From positions 62,001 to 126,000 of the forward strand of contig NZ_NNBJ01000002.1 in NCBI RefSeq assembly GCF_002803085.1: a stretch of 64,000 bases of DNA, written 5' to 3'. Position 1 is the first letter of the stretch. Each line of letters opens with the position of its first letter. The translations under genes were made by a program, and so were the position numbers. The notes beneath the pieces are model-generated. The model saw nothing but the letters and a program-made list of their open reading frames with translations. It made no database searches and had not been told where the DNA came from. Shown one piece after another: positions 43,169 to 53,120 of this stretch. Source of the stretch: Streptomyces sp. CB01201 (GTDB lineage Bacteria; Actinomycetota; Actinomycetes; Streptomycetales; Streptomycetaceae).

Positions 43169-44530
43169 ATGACCCCTCAAGGCACCCCCGATCCCCAGGC
43201 CGGCGCGGCTGTGAAGGCCGCCGACCGTGCGCACGTGTTCCACTCCTGGTCCGCCCAGGGCCTGATCGACCCGCTCGCCGTGGCCGGCGCGGAGGGGTCC
43301 TACTTCTGGGACTACGAGGGCAACCGGTACCTCGACTTCACGAGCGGTCTCGTCTTCACCAACATCGGCTACCAGCACCCGAAGGTCGTCGCCGCGATCC
43401 AGGAGCAGGCCGCGACGATGACGACCTTCGCGCCCGCGTTCGCGGTGGAGGCGCGCTCGGAGGCGGCCCGGCTGATCGCCGAGCGCACTCCGGGCGACCT
43501 CGACAAGATCTTCTTCACCAACGGGGGTGCGGAGGCCGTCGAGAACGCGATCCGGATGGCCCGGCTGCACACCGGGCGCCACAAGGTGCTGAGCGCGTAC
43601 CGCTCGTACCACGGCGGTACGAACACGGCGATCAACCTGACCGGCGACCCGCGCCGCTGGGCCTCGGACAGCGGCTCGGCCGGTGTCGCGCGGTTCTGGG
43701 CGCCGTTCCTCTACCGGTCGCCGTTCCACGCCACCACCGAGGCCGAGGAGTGCTCGCGCGCGCTCAAGCACCTTGAGGACACCATCGTCTTCGAGGGCCC
43801 CGGCACCATCGCCTCGATCATCCTGGAGTCCGTGCCGGGCACCGCCGGGATCATGGTGCCGCCGGCCGGCTACCTGCCGGGCGTGCGCGCGCTCTGCGAC
43901 AAGTACGGGATCGTCCTCATCCTGGACGAGGTCATGGCCGGGTTCGGCCGTACCGGCAAGTGGTTCGCGTCCGAGCACCACGACGTGGTGCCCGACCTGC
44001 TCACCTTCGCCAAGGGCGTCAACTCCGGGTACGTGCCGCTCGGCGGCGTCGCCATCAGCCGGGCGATCGCCGAGACCTTCGAGCACCGGCCCTTCCCCGG
44101 CGGACTCACCTACTCCGGGCACCCGCTGGCCTGCGCCGCGGCCGTCGCCACCATCAACGTGATGGAGGAGGAGGGCGTGGTCGAGCAGGCCGCGCACATC
44201 GGGGCGAGCGTGCTGGAGCCGGGGCTGCGGGAGATCGCCGAACGGCACCCCTCGGTGGGCGAGGTGCGCGGGCTCGGTGTGTTCTGGGCGCTTGAGCTGG
44301 TGCGCAGCAAGGAGACGCGGGAGCCGCTGGTCCCGTACAACGCGACCGGCGCGGACAACGCCCCGATGGCCGCCTTCGGCGCCGCCTGCAAGAAGAACGG
44401 GCTGTGGCCCTTCATCAACATGAACCGCACCCACGTCGTGCCAGCCTGCAACATCACCGAGGGCGAGGCCAAGGAAGGCCTCGCGGTGCTGGACGAGGCG
44501 CTGACGGTGGCCGATCAGTACACCGTGTGA
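43169..44530 (+). CDS. Class III PLP aminotransferase
   Basis: 453 residues. FWDYEGNRYLDFTSGLVFTNIGYQHP, FFTNGGAEAVENAIRMAR, ILDEVMAGFGRTGKWFA and the PLP lysine in LLTFAKGVNSGYVPLGG are class III hallmarks. It should move an omega-amino group from a small amine or amino acid to pyruvate or 2-oxoglutarate. The GntR gene downstream, on the same strand, may control it. The substrate is unknown. Confidence 0.93.
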   Translation: MTPQGTPDPQAGAAVKAADRAHVFHSWSAQGLIDPLAVAGAEGSYFWDYEGNRYLDFTSGLVFTNIGYQHPKVVAAIQEQAATMTTFAPAFAVEARSEAARLIAERTPGDLDKIFFTNGGAEAVENAIRMARLHTGRHKVLSAYRSYHGGTNTAINLTGDPRRWASDSGSAGVARFWAPFLYRSPFHATTEAEECSRALKHLEDTIVFEGPGTIASIILESVPGTAGIMVPPAGYLPGVRALCDKYGIVLILDEVMAGFGRTGKWFASEHHDVVPDLLTFAKGVNSGYVPLGGVAISRAIAETFEHRPFPGGLTYSGHPLACAAAVATINVMEEEGVVEQAAHIGASVLEPGLREIAERHPSVGEVRGLGVFWALELVRSKETREPLVPYNATGADNAPMAAFGAACKKNGLWPFINMNRTHVVPACNITEGEAKEGLAVLDEALTVADQYTV

Positions 44531-44688
44531 CGCGTCGGCCCTGATCGCGCGGACTCGCCGACGGTGGTGCGTTTGTCCTGGTCAGGGCGGAGTTGCCGGC
44601 ATCGCTCGGGCGGCGGGACCGCGCTCTCCTTTGTCCGGTTTCCGGGCACCCCATAGGGTGGCCCGGAACCGGAGGAGGGGAGCGAGCC

Positions 44689-45360
44689 ATGCCCGCGAGC
44701 GGAGCGGTCACCCGCAACACCCTTCGACAACAGATAGCGGACGCGCTGCGTGACGAGGTGCTCGCGGGGCGTATGCAGCCCGGTGAGGAATTCACCGTCA
44801 AGCAGATAGCCGAGCAGTACGGCGTCTCCGCGACGCCCGTGCGCGAGGCCCTCGTCGATCTCTGCGCACAGGGCCTGCTCGACTCCGACCAGCACCGGGG
44901 CTTCCGGGTCCGGGTGTTCACGGTCGAGGACTACAAGGGCATGGTCGAGGCCCGCGCCCTCGTGGTCGACGGGATATTCCGGCGGGCCGCGGTCCCCGGC
45001 GCCGTCGAACCGCACGGCCCCGCCCTCGTATCGGTGCGGCGGCGCGGCGAAGAGGCCGCGCGGGCCGCCCGCGGCGGCGATCTGAACATCCTGGTCGGCT
45101 ACGACCTGCGGTTCTGGCGGGAGCTGTGCGCGCTCGCCGGCAACACCTACATCTCCGAGTTCCTGCACCGCCTGCGCATGCAGAGCTGGGTGTTCGCGGT
45201 CCCCTATCTGCGCGGCCACAGCGAACTCAGCGACTGGCTGTGGACCGGCCACGGCGAGGTCGTATCGGCGCTCGCCCTCCATGACTTCGAGGCGGCACGG
45301 GTGCTGATCGCCGCCTACAACGACGAATCCCTCGTATGGGCGGAGCGACTGCCGCGGTGA
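44689..45360 (+). CDS. GntR-family regulator (FCD subfamily)
   Basis: 223 residues. Winged helix 8-70 with TVKQIAEQYGVSATPVREALVDL. The FCD ligand domain (about 85-215) has the helix pattern of this family. Upstream ATG is preceded by GGAGGAGGGG. It lies between the aminotransferase and glycosyltransferase genes, with a 4-bp GTGA overlap with the latter, so it probably controls one of them. The effector is unknown. Confidence 0.92.
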   Translation: MPASGAVTRNTLRQQIADALRDEVLAGRMQPGEEFTVKQIAEQYGVSATPVREALVDLCAQGLLDSDQHRGFRVRVFTVEDYKGMVEARALVVDGIFRRAAVPGAVEPHGPALVSVRRRGEEAARAARGGDLNILVGYDLRFWRELCALAGNTYISEFLHRLRMQSWVFAVPYLRGHSELSDWLWTGHGEVVSALALHDFEAARVLIAAYNDESLVWAERLPR

Positions 45361-47783
45361 TCACCGATCCGGCCGGACAGGTCGAACTGAGCGTTGTCGT
45401 CCCGGCCTACAACGAGGAGCAGCGCCTCGCACCCACCCTCGACGCGATCCGCGCCCACCTCGGCGACAGCTGTGCCTGGGAGCTGATCGTCGTCGACGAC
45501 GGGTCGAGCGACGAGACCGTACGGGTCGCGCGCGAGGCAGCCGCCGCTGATCCGCGCATCAACGTCGTCGTCAGCGGGAGCAACCGCGGCAAGGGGCATG
45601 CCCTGCGGCTCGGGGTGCTCGCCTCCTACGGGCGCCGGGTGCTGGTCACGGACGCCGATCTGGCCACCCCCATCGAGGAGTTGGACCATCTCGCCAAGGC
45701 GATGACCGAGGGCGAGACGGCCGCCGCGATCGGCTCGCGGGCCCGCCCCGGGGCCCGGATCGAGGTCCATCAGAGCCGGCTGCGCGAGACGCTCGGCCGG
45801 ATGGGCAACCGGCTGATCCGGGCCGTGGCGGTGCCCGGCATCCACGACACCCAGTGCGGCTTCAAGCTGTTCGACGGCGACAAGGCGCGCGCCGCGTTCG
45901 CCGACGCCCGCCTGGACGGCTGGGGCATCGACGTCGAGATCCTCCAGTTCTTCCGCCGCAGCGGCTGGCCGGTCGCCGAGGTGCCGGTGCGCTGGTCGCA
46001 CCAGGAGGGCTCCAAGGTGGGCGCGGCCGACTACGGCAAGGTCCTGTGGGAGCTGGGCCGCCTCAAGGCGCGCGCGGTGCGCCGGGTCGATCTGGTGCTC
46101 GGCGCCCTCTACCTGCTGTCGTCCCTGCTGCTCTACAAGAACCTGTGGGGCGATCTCGGGCGGAGCTATCTCAGCGACTCGATGCAGGACCAGAACCAGT
46201 GGGAGTGGTTCTTCGCGGTCACCGCGGACAACGTGGCCCATCTGCGCGACCCCCTGTTCACCACCGTCCAGAACTTCCCGGACGGCGTGAACCTGATGGG
46301 CAACACCCCGATGCTGGGCCTGTCGGTGCCCTTCGCGCCGATCACCCTCGCCTTCGGGCCGACGCTCACCTGGGCGCTGATCCTCACCCTGGGGATATCG
46401 GCGACCGCGTACGCCTGGTACTGGCTGTTCGCCCGCCGGGTGACCGGGAACCGGTGGGCGGCCGGGCTCGGCGGGGCGCTCGCCGCGTTCGCGCCGCCGA
46501 TGATCTCGCACGCCAACGCCCACCCGAACTTCTGCGTCCTGTTCATGATCCCGCTGATCATCGACCGCGCGCTGCGGCTCTGCGAGGGCCGCGACATCCG
46601 CCGGAACGGCCTGGTCCTGGGCCTGTTCACGACGTACCAGATCTTCCTCGGCGAGGAGGTGCTGCTGCTCGCCGTGGTCGGCACGACCCTGTTCGCGCTG
46701 TCGTACGCGCTGGCCCGGCGCGATGTCGCCCGCGCCGCGATCCGGCCGCTCGCGCAGGGCATGGCGTACGCGGTGGGGGTGTGCCTGGTCCTCGTCGCGT
46801 ATCCGCTGTACCGGCAGTTCGCGGGGGCGCAGAGCTATCACAGCGTGCTGCACGGGGACAGCGCGGGCAATTCGCCGCTCGCGCTGGTCGAGTTCGCGGG
46901 CCGCTCGCTGTGGGGCGACGACGCCACCGCCGACAAACTGGCCCTCAACCGCACCGAGCAGAACGCCTTCTACGGCTGGCCGCTCGTGGCCCTCGCGCTC
47001 GCCCTCGTCGTACGCCTCTGGCGGCGCCCGCTGGTGAAGGCGCTCGCGTTCACCGGGGTCGCGGCGGCGGTGCTCTCGCTCGGGCAGAAGATCCGCATCC
47101 CTTACACGGATGTGGTGTTCACCGGGCCCTGGAAGCTGCTCGCGCACAAGCCGCTCTTCGAGTCGGTGATCGAGGGCCGAGTCGCGATGATCTGCGCACC
47201 GGCGCTCGGCGCCCTGATCGCGCTGGGCGCGGGCCGCCTCGCGCTGAGCGGCCCGCGCGTGACCCGGGCGGTGGGCTTCGCCGCGATCGCGCTCGCCCTG
47301 CTCCCGATCGTCCCGACGTCGTTCCCGACGAACGCCCGCCCCGAGGTGCCCGAGTTCATCTCGGCGGGCCTGTGGAAGAAGTACGTGCAGCCCGGCGAGT
47401 CCCTGGTCCCGGTGCCGCTGCCCGACCCCGGCTCGGCCGAGGCCCTGCACTGGCAGTCGTCCACCGGCCTCGGCTTCTCGGTGCCGGGCGGCTACTTCAA
47501 CGGGCCCTGGGGACCGGACCGCATCGGCATCTACGGGGCATCGCCGCGCTGGACGTCCAACCTGTTCGGCGACATCCGCTCCGGCAAGCCCATCCCCGAC
47601 ATCGGCACGGACTGGCAGAACCAGGCCCGCGCGGACCTCGCGTACTGGCACGCGGGCGTCCTCGTCCTCGCCCCGCAGCCGCAGGCGCCCCAGCTGTACG
47701 AGACGGTGAGCCGGCTGCTCGGGGGGAAGCCGGGCACCAAGGTCGGCGGGGTCTGGATCTGGGACGTGTCGCAGGTGCGGTGA
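45357..47783 (+). CDS. GT2 glycosyltransferase fused to a polytopic membrane domain
   Basis: 808 residues. Residues 10-240 are a GT-A domain of the dolichyl-phosphate-glucose/mannose synthase type (VVPAYNEEQRLAPTLDAIR, VDDGSSDETVRVA, VTDADLATPIEEL, DTQCGFKLF). The remaining 560 residues are a polytopic GT-C-like region with about ten helices (LYLLSSLLLYKNLW onward). It likely makes a lipid-phosphate sugar and transfers it in one protein. GTG 45357 overlaps the GntR stop (GTGA); ATG 45336 is a longer alternative. The acceptor is unknown. Confidence 0.9.
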   Translation: MITDPAGQVELSVVVPAYNEEQRLAPTLDAIRAHLGDSCAWELIVVDDGSSDETVRVAREAAAADPRINVVVSGSNRGKGHALRLGVLASYGRRVLVTDADLATPIEELDHLAKAMTEGETAAAIGSRARPGARIEVHQSRLRETLGRMGNRLIRAVAVPGIHDTQCGFKLFDGDKARAAFADARLDGWGIDVEILQFFRRSGWPVAEVPVRWSHQEGSKVGAADYGKVLWELGRLKARAVRRVDLVLGALYLLSSLLLYKNLWGDLGRSYLSDSMQDQNQWEWFFAVTADNVAHLRDPLFTTVQNFPDGVNLMGNTPMLGLSVPFAPITLAFGPTLTWALILTLGISATAYAWYWLFARRVTGNRWAAGLGGALAAFAPPMISHANAHPNFCVLFMIPLIIDRALRLCEGRDIRRNGLVLGLFTTYQIFLGEEVLLLAVVGTTLFALSYALARRDVARAAIRPLAQGMAYAVGVCLVLVAYPLYRQFAGAQSYHSVLHGDSAGNSPLALVEFAGRSLWGDDATADKLALNRTEQNAFYGWPLVALALALVVRLWRRPLVKALAFTGVAAAVLSLGQKIRIPYTDVVFTGPWKLLAHKPLFESVIEGRVAMICAPALGALIALGAGRLALSGPRVTRAVGFAAIALALLPIVPTSFPTNARPEVPEFISAGLWKKYVQPGESLVPVPLPDPGSAEALHWQSSTGLGFSVPGGYFNGPWGPDRIGIYGASPRWTSNLFGDIRSGKPIPDIGTDWQNQARADLAYWHAGVLVLAPQPQAPQLYETVSRLLGGKPGTKVGGVWIWDVSQVR

Positions 47784-47800
47784 ACTCCCGCGCCGTGCGG

Positions 47801-47845
47801 CCGAGTCCGAGTACCGAGTCCGAGTCCGAGTACCGAGTCCGAGTA
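47801..47845. repeat. Tandem CCGAGT(A)-rich repeat after the glycosyltransferase
   Basis: CCGAGTCCGAGTA occurs three times with one extra CCGAGT, starting 17 bp after the stop codon. Confidence 0.95.
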
Positions 47846-47995
47846 ACGGTCGGCCCCGTGGGTAAACCCACCCGACCGGGCGCGGGGGGATCCGGTCACC
47901 CCGCACCGGGAGTTGACGGGCACTCTTCGCGCGGCGTGCCCGGCGCACTACGCTGTCCCGACCATCGCACGAAACGAGTTGAGAGCGAGCCCGTC

Positions 47996-48646
47996 TTGGC
48001 CTGTGACCTGTGGCTGGTCCCCCTCGTCGACGTGCTGTGCCACAGCCCCGACAATCCGTTCGCGGAGGAGATCGCCTCGTACGACAAGGCGCTCGGCGAC
48101 GCCGGGCTGCCGCCCGTGCCGGTCTTCGCGTACATGCCGGGCCTGTCCGGGGACGTGGCTCCGGTGGCCGGATTCGACTACGACGCGCTGCACTTCCTGC
48201 GCCGGGCCTATCTGCTCCAGCTCTGCGGCCTCGCGGTGACGCCCGTCGACGAACTCGGCGGCGACTACGAGCAGCTCCTGGAGATGTTCGAGCCGACCGC
48301 GCAGCAGTCGCACCTGGTGTGGCACTACGACCACGCGGGCGCCTATGTACCGGTCGACTTCGCGGCGCCGCTGTCCAACGAGGAACTCCTCGCCGGCGGC
48401 GGACCGCTCGGCTCGGCACAGGGCCTGCTGCGGGAGCTCCAGTTCGTGGGTCCGGCCATCGGAATAGATCCGGCCAACCCGCCGACCGCCCCCGCCCCGC
48501 CGACCCGGCCCACCTCCCTGGAGGAGCCGGCCGGACCCATCCCGTACGACGAGAGCCCGTTCGCGCGCGAGCGGCACGTGTGGCTGGGGCTGCACGCGGC
48601 GGCGACGCGCAGCCTCGCCCAGGGCTCGATGATCATCTTCAGCTGA
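47996..48646 (+). CDS. Conserved hypothetical protein
   Basis: 216 residues from TTG 47996 with a weak GAGAGCGAG upstream. It opens ACDLWLVPLVDVLCHSPDNPF, has an acidic middle (DYDALHFLRR, YEQLLEMFEP) and a Pro-rich linker (PPTAPAPPTRPTSLEEP) before a C-terminal helix. No domain recognised. No membrane helix. Convergent with the SLATT gene (6 bp between stops). Confidence 0.72.
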   Translation: MACDLWLVPLVDVLCHSPDNPFAEEIASYDKALGDAGLPPVPVFAYMPGLSGDVAPVAGFDYDALHFLRRAYLLQLCGLAVTPVDELGGDYEQLLEMFEPTAQQSHLVWHYDHAGAYVPVDFAAPLSNEELLAGGGPLGSAQGLLRELQFVGPAIGIDPANPPTAPAPPTRPTSLEEPAGPIPYDESPFARERHVWLGLHAAATRSLAQGSMIIFS

Positions 48647-48652
48647 GCGGGC

Positions 48653-49396
48653 TCAGCGCGGGCCCTCGGGCGGCCGCTGGCGCGGCATGTTCGGCCGGGT
48701 CGCCGGGGGCAGCGGGAAGCGCCCGGGGCCCGGGGCGCCGTCCGAACGCGGGGCCGCCGCGCTCAAGGTCTGCATGACCAGCGGCGCGGGACCCGAGCGG
48801 AACTCCACCATCCAGTCCGCCGTCTCCGAGCGGACCAGCTCGGTCACGTCCTCGGTGAACCGGCGCAGCACCGAGAGACAGCGCTCGGCGGCCTCGCCGG
48901 CGGTGCCCTCGGTGGGCCCGAGCACCTCGCGCACGCTCTCCGTGGCCCAGTCGAACTGGAGCCCCTGGAGCCTGCGCTGCACGGCCTGCGCGGTGGCCAC
49001 GTCCCGCATCCAGCCCGAGGTCAGCCCGAAGTAGCGGTCGCAGGCCATGCACGCCCCGGCGAGGAGCAGACAGACGTAGCCGTAGCCCGCGGCGCCCGGG
49101 AGGGCCCGGGTCAGATCGAGCAGCGGGAGCACCGCGCCCGCGATCGCCCCGCTCGCCGTGCCGCAGCGCAGGGTGCGGGCGCCGCGGCGCTTCCACAGCC
49201 GGTCGGCCAGGTACCACTCGGCGGTGCGCAGGGCGCCGTCCTCGACCCAGCGGTACAGCTCGTCGAGGCGCTCGGCGGGCTCGCCCCAGTCGCCGAGCGG
49301 GAACGGCCGCCCGGTCAGATCGCCCGTCTGCGCGCCCTCGTCCCGCCGGGCCTGGCCCGGGGCCCCCTCGGGCTGCATGTCCGCCGGCTGGCTCAC
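48653..49396 (-). CDS. SLATT domain-containing membrane protein
   Basis: 247 residues from GTG 49396 with GGAGGGAG upstream. Residues 40-170 match the SLATT family: LDELYRWVEDGALRTAEWYL, then two membrane helices (about 76-94 and 104-122), then a charged helix. SLATT proteins are predicted pore-forming effectors of bacterial nucleotide-signalling conflict systems, usually with SMODS nucleotidyltransferase or SLOG sensor genes. No such partner is adjacent. The Pro-rich C-terminus is disordered. Confidence 0.8.
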   Translation of the reverse strand: MSQPADMQPEGAPGQARRDEGAQTGDLTGRPFPLGDWGEPAERLDELYRWVEDGALRTAEWYLADRLWKRRGARTLRCGTASGAIAGAVLPLLDLTRALPGAAGYGYVCLLLAGACMACDRYFGLTSGWMRDVATAQAVQRRLQGLQFDWATESVREVLGPTEGTAGEAAERCLSVLRRFTEDVTELVRSETADWMVEFRSGPAPLVMQTLSAAAPRSDGAPGPGRFPLPPATRPNMPRQRPPEGPR

Positions 49397-49460
49397 CCGG
49401 CCGCTCCCTCCGCACTGCTGCTGTGACCCTCTGTGACATCGCGTGACGTACGGGCACCTG

Positions 49461-49494
49461 GACGTGTACTGGACATAGACGTGTACTGGACGTA
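49461..49494. repeat. 17-bp tandem duplication upstream of the SLATT gene
   Basis: GACGTGTACTGGACATA (49461-49477) and GACGTGTACTGGACGTA (49478-49494) differ at one base. They begin 65 bp upstream of the SLATT start and may be an operator. Confidence 0.85.
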
Positions 49495-49583
49495 GCGGAC
49501 GCGTCCTTGACGTGCTCGACGTAGTAAATGCCGTGGCGAAGGACGTCACGCCCGCCGGCACCTGCGGTGCGCGTGGGCGTATT

Positions 49584-49601
49584 GACGCCTACTGAGGCGT
49601 C
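49584..49601. other. Inverted repeat in the SLATT-YbaB divergent region
   Basis: GACGCCT-ACTG-AGGCGTC: 7-bp perfect arms, about 220 bp before the YbaB gene and 190 bp from the SLATT start. Confidence 0.7.
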
Positions 49602-49819
49602 CGAGCGCCATTCCTACCGCCGAATGGAGGGCCCGGGGGTCGATATCCAGGTATTTCCGCCCGGAAGTGGCCCTTGATCAGGTATAGCGACACGCGCCGC
49701 ATCACTCGAAAGAGTTGCGGAGCAGGCGGCCTGTCGACCACGTAGGCTCGGAGTGCCGAAAACGACGGCGCGGCCCCGCCGCCCCGTCGAACCCGTCCTA
49801 CCGAAACCCGGAGTGAAAC

Positions 49820-50155
49820 GTGATCCCTGGTGGTGGCCAGCCCAACATGCAGCAGCTTCTCCAGCAGGCCCAGAAGATGCAGCAGGATCTCGCCCTTGCC
49901 CAGGAGGAGCTCGCCGCGACCGAGGTCGAGGGCCAGGCCGGCGGCGGACTCGTCAAGGCGACCGTGACCGGCTCGGGCGAGCTGCGTTCCCTCGCCATCG
50001 ACCCCAAGGCGGTCGACCCGGAGGACACCGAGACCCTCGCGGACCTGATCGTCGCGGCCGTGCAGGCCGCCAACGAGAACGCGCAGCAGCTCCAGCAGGA
50101 GAAGCTCGGCCCGCTGGCGCAGGGCCTCGGCGGCATGCCCGGCCTGCCCTTCTAG
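49820..50155 (+). CDS. YbaB/EbfC nucleoid-associated protein
   Basis: 111 residues from GTG 49820. [26 protein letters not shown] and [23 protein letters not shown] are the family signature. It binds DNA as a tweezers-like dimer. Conserved neighbour of recR across bacteria. A GC-rich hairpin follows the stop, but recR may still be read through. Confidence 0.95.
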   Translation: MIPGGGQPNMQQLLQQAQKMQQDLALAQEELAATEVEGQAGGGLVKATVTGSGELRSLAIDPKAVDPEDTETLADLIVAAVQAANENAQQLQQEKLGPLAQGLGGMPGLPF

Positions 50156-50161
50156 GACGGG

Positions 50162-50181
50162 CCCGGGGCTCCGGCCCCGGG
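50162..50181 (+). terminator. Hairpin after YbaB
   Basis: CCCGGGGC (50162-50169) and GCCCCGGG (50174-50181), 8-bp stem with a four-base loop, 6 bp past the stop. No U-tract. Confidence 0.55.
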
Positions 50182-50282
50182 GGCGTGCGCCGCCCCGCGC
50201 GGACTGCCCGGGCGCCTGCCCTACTGAGGCGGACGCGCACCAACTACCGTAGGCGTCAGAACAACCCACGAGAGGCGTTCCG

Positions 50283-50882
<600 letters not shown>

Positions 50883-50929
50883 CGCCCAGCAGGAGAACGC
50901 CCGGCAGGGGTACGAGGAAGGTCGACTCG

Positions 50930-51595
50930 ATGTCTGACGCAACGCTGCACGCGACCACCCAGGACCCGGACTCCTTCGCGGTCCAGATCGCCGACCAGGT
51001 CGAGTCCTTCATCGTCGCGGTCACGGAAGTGGCCAAGGGCGACGAGCCCGACAGCGCAGTGCCGTTCCTCCTCCTGGAGGTCTCCCAGCTGCTGCTCGCC
51101 GGCGGCCGGCTCGGCGCGCACGAGGACATCGTCCCCGACGAGCGCTACGAGCCCGACCTCGGCCCGGAGGCCGACCTGGACGAGCTGCGCGAGCGGTTCG
51201 CCCGGCTGCTCGAACCCATCGACGTGTACTCCGAGGTCTTCGACCCCTACGAGCCGCGCAAGGCGCCGGTGGCGCACCGGATCTCCGACGACCTCGCCGA
51301 CGTCGTCACCGATCTGCGCCACGGCCTGGCCCACTACCGGGCGGGCCGCACCAGCGAGGCGCTGTGGTGGTGGCAGTTCTCCTACTTCTCCAACTGGGGC
51401 TCGACGGCCTCCGCCGCGCTGCGCGCGTTGCAGTCGCTCGTCGCCCACGTCCGCCTCAACCAGCCACTGGAAGCGCTGGACGGCCTCGACATCGACGAGG
51501 ACCTGGCGGAGGACGCCCTGGCGGAGGAGGCGGGCCGGGTCATGGCCGAGGAACTCGCGGGCCCGCTCGGGCTCGGCCTGCGCGACGCCAAGTAG
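50930..51595 (+). CDS. DUF5063 domain-containing protein
   Basis: 221 residues. SFAVQIADQVESFIVAVTEVAKG, FLLLEVSQLLLAGGRLG, and a middle region with WWWQFSYFSNWGSTASAALRALQSL are DUF5063 signatures. A soluble all-helical protein of unknown function, often linked to recR. An acidic tail (DIDEDLAEDALAEE) is present. ATG 50930 is 10 bp past GAGGAAGG. Likely in the recR transcript (47 bp gap). Confidence 0.85.
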   Translation: MSDATLHATTQDPDSFAVQIADQVESFIVAVTEVAKGDEPDSAVPFLLLEVSQLLLAGGRLGAHEDIVPDERYEPDLGPEADLDELRERFARLLEPIDVYSEVFDPYEPRKAPVAHRISDDLADVVTDLRHGLAHYRAGRTSEALWWWQFSYFSNWGSTASAALRALQSLVAHVRLNQPLEALDGLDIDEDLAEDALAEEAGRVMAEELAGPLGLGLRDAK

Positions 51596-51710
51596 GGCGG
51601 TACGCACAGGGGCGCGGCCCGTCCGTGAGCGGGCCGGGCCCCGCGGACGGCTGCCGCGCGGCCTGTGACGCCGCCCACAAGCCGAGTACTTCACCACCCC
51701 CATGGGCAGG

Positions 51711-51730
51711 CGGACCGTGCGAGCGGTCCG
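51711..51730 (+). terminator. Hairpin between DUF5063 and ask
   Basis: CGGACCG (51711-51717) with CGGTCCG (51724-51730), perfect 7-bp stem, 115 bp after the DUF5063 stop. The rest of the 253-bp gap holds a palindrome TCACGACGTGA (51766-51776) near the probable ask promoter. Confidence 0.5.
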
Positions 51731-51848
51731 GACCGGCCCGGTGATCACCAAGTGAGCGGGACATCTCACGACGTGATACGACAGGGGCGAATCCGGCCCG
51801 CTCGTTAAACTGAGCCGACCGCAGTACTGAATTGAGCGAGGAGCGCAC

Positions 51849-53120
51849 GTGGGCCTTGTCGTGCAGAAGTACGGAGGCTCCTCCGTTGCCGATGCCGAGG
51901 GCATCAAGCGCGTCGCCAAGCGGATCGTGGAAGCCAAGAAGAACGGCCACCAGGTGGTCGTCGTGGTTTCCGCGATGGGCGACACGACGGATGAGTTGAT
52001 CGAGCTCGCGGAGCAGGTGTCACCCATGCCTGCCGGGCGGGAATTCGACATGCTGCTGACCGCCGGAGAGCGGATCTCCATGGCCCTGCTTGCCATGGCG
52101 ATCAAAAGCCTGGGCCACCAGGCCCAGTCCTTCACGGGCAGCCAGGCCGGTGTCATCACCGACTCCGTCCACAACAAGGCGCGGATCATCGATGTCACCC
52201 CGGGCCGCATCCGGACCTCGATCGACGAGGGCAACATCGCCATCGTCGCCGGGTTCCAGGGCGTCAGCCAGGAGGGCAAGAACATCACCACGCTCGGGCG
52301 CGGTGGTTCGGACACGACGGCCGTCGCGCTCGCCGCGGCCCTCGACGCCGAGGTCTGTGAGATCTACACGGACGTCGACGGCGTGTTCACCGCGGACCCC
52401 CGGGTCGTGAAGAAGGCGAAGAAGATCGACTGGATCTCCTTCGAGGACATGCTGGAGCTGGCCGCGTCCGGCTCCAAGGTGCTCCTGCACCGGTGCGTCG
52501 AGTACGCCCGCCGTTACAACATCCCGATCCATGTGCGCTCGTCCTTCAGCGGACTTCAGGGCACCTGGGTCAGCAACGAACCGCGAGGGGACCAGCAGGT
52601 GGAGCACGCCATCATCTCCGGAGTCGCCCACGACGTCTCCGAGGCCAAGATCACGGTCGTCGGGGTGCCCGACAAGCCGGGTGAGGCTGCGGCGATCTTC
52701 CGCACCATCGCGGACGCCGAGGTCAACATCGACATGGTGGTGCAGAACGTCTCCGCCGCATCGACGGGTCTGACCGACATCTCGTTCACGCTGCCCAAGG
52801 CCGAGGGCCGCAAGGCCATCGACGCCCTGGAGCGGGCCAAGCCGACCATCGGCTTCGAGTCGCTGCGCTACGACGACCAGATCGCCAAGATCTCCCTCGT
52901 CGGCGCCGGCATGAAGACCAACCCGGGTGTCACGGCGGGCTTCTTCGAGGCCCTCTCGGACGCGGGCGTCAACATCGAGCTCATCTCGACCTCCGAGATC
53001 CGCATCTCGGTCGTCACCCGCGCCGACGACGTCAACAACGCGGTGCGCGCCGTGCACTCGGCCTTCGGTCTCGACTCCGACAGCGACGAGGCCGTCGTCT
53101 ACGGAGGCACCGGGCGATGA
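51849..53120 (+). CDS. ask: Aspartate kinase (alpha, with probable internal beta start)
   Basis: 423 residues from GTG 51849 with GAGGAGC upstream. It phosphorylates aspartate, the entry to lysine, threonine, methionine and diaminopimelate. [11 protein letters not shown] binds ATP, and [16 protein letters not shown] and [12 protein letters not shown] are catalytic-site motifs. Two ACT domains occupy about 265-420 for feedback control by lysine and threonine. An in-frame GTG at 52599 with GAGGGG eight bases before it probably starts the beta subunit, as known in other actinobacteria. Overlaps asd by 4 bp. Confidence 0.96.
   Translation: MGLVVQKYGGSSVADAEGIKRVAKRIVEAKKNGHQVVVVVSAMGDTTDELIELAEQVSPMPAGREFDMLLTAGERISMALLAMAIKSLGHQAQSFTGSQAGVITDSVHNKARIIDVTPGRIRTSIDEGNIAIVAGFQGVSQEGKNITTLGRGGSDTTAVALAAALDAEVCEIYTDVDGVFTADPRVVKKAKKIDWISFEDMLELAASGSKVLLHRCVEYARRYNIPIHVRSSFSGLQGTWVSNEPRGDQQVEHAIISGVAHDVSEAKITVVGVPDKPGEAAAIFRTIADAEVNIDMVVQNVSAASTGLTDISFTLPKAEGRKAIDALERAKPTIGFESLRYDDQIAKISLVGAGMKTNPGVTAGFFEALSDAGVNIELISTSEIRISVVTRADDVNNAVRAVHSAFGLDSDSDEAVVYGGTGR

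Noticed and set aside
42481..43776. Frames through the repeat array encoding repeated RSSPRP/RAVPRAP peptides
   Set aside because: They are translations of the GC-rich intergenic repeat in several frames, with no start-site or domain evidence.
51766..51776. TCACGACGTGA as a second parS
   Set aside because: The centre differs from GTTTCACGTGAAAC (odd-length palindrome, no flanking TTT/AAA).
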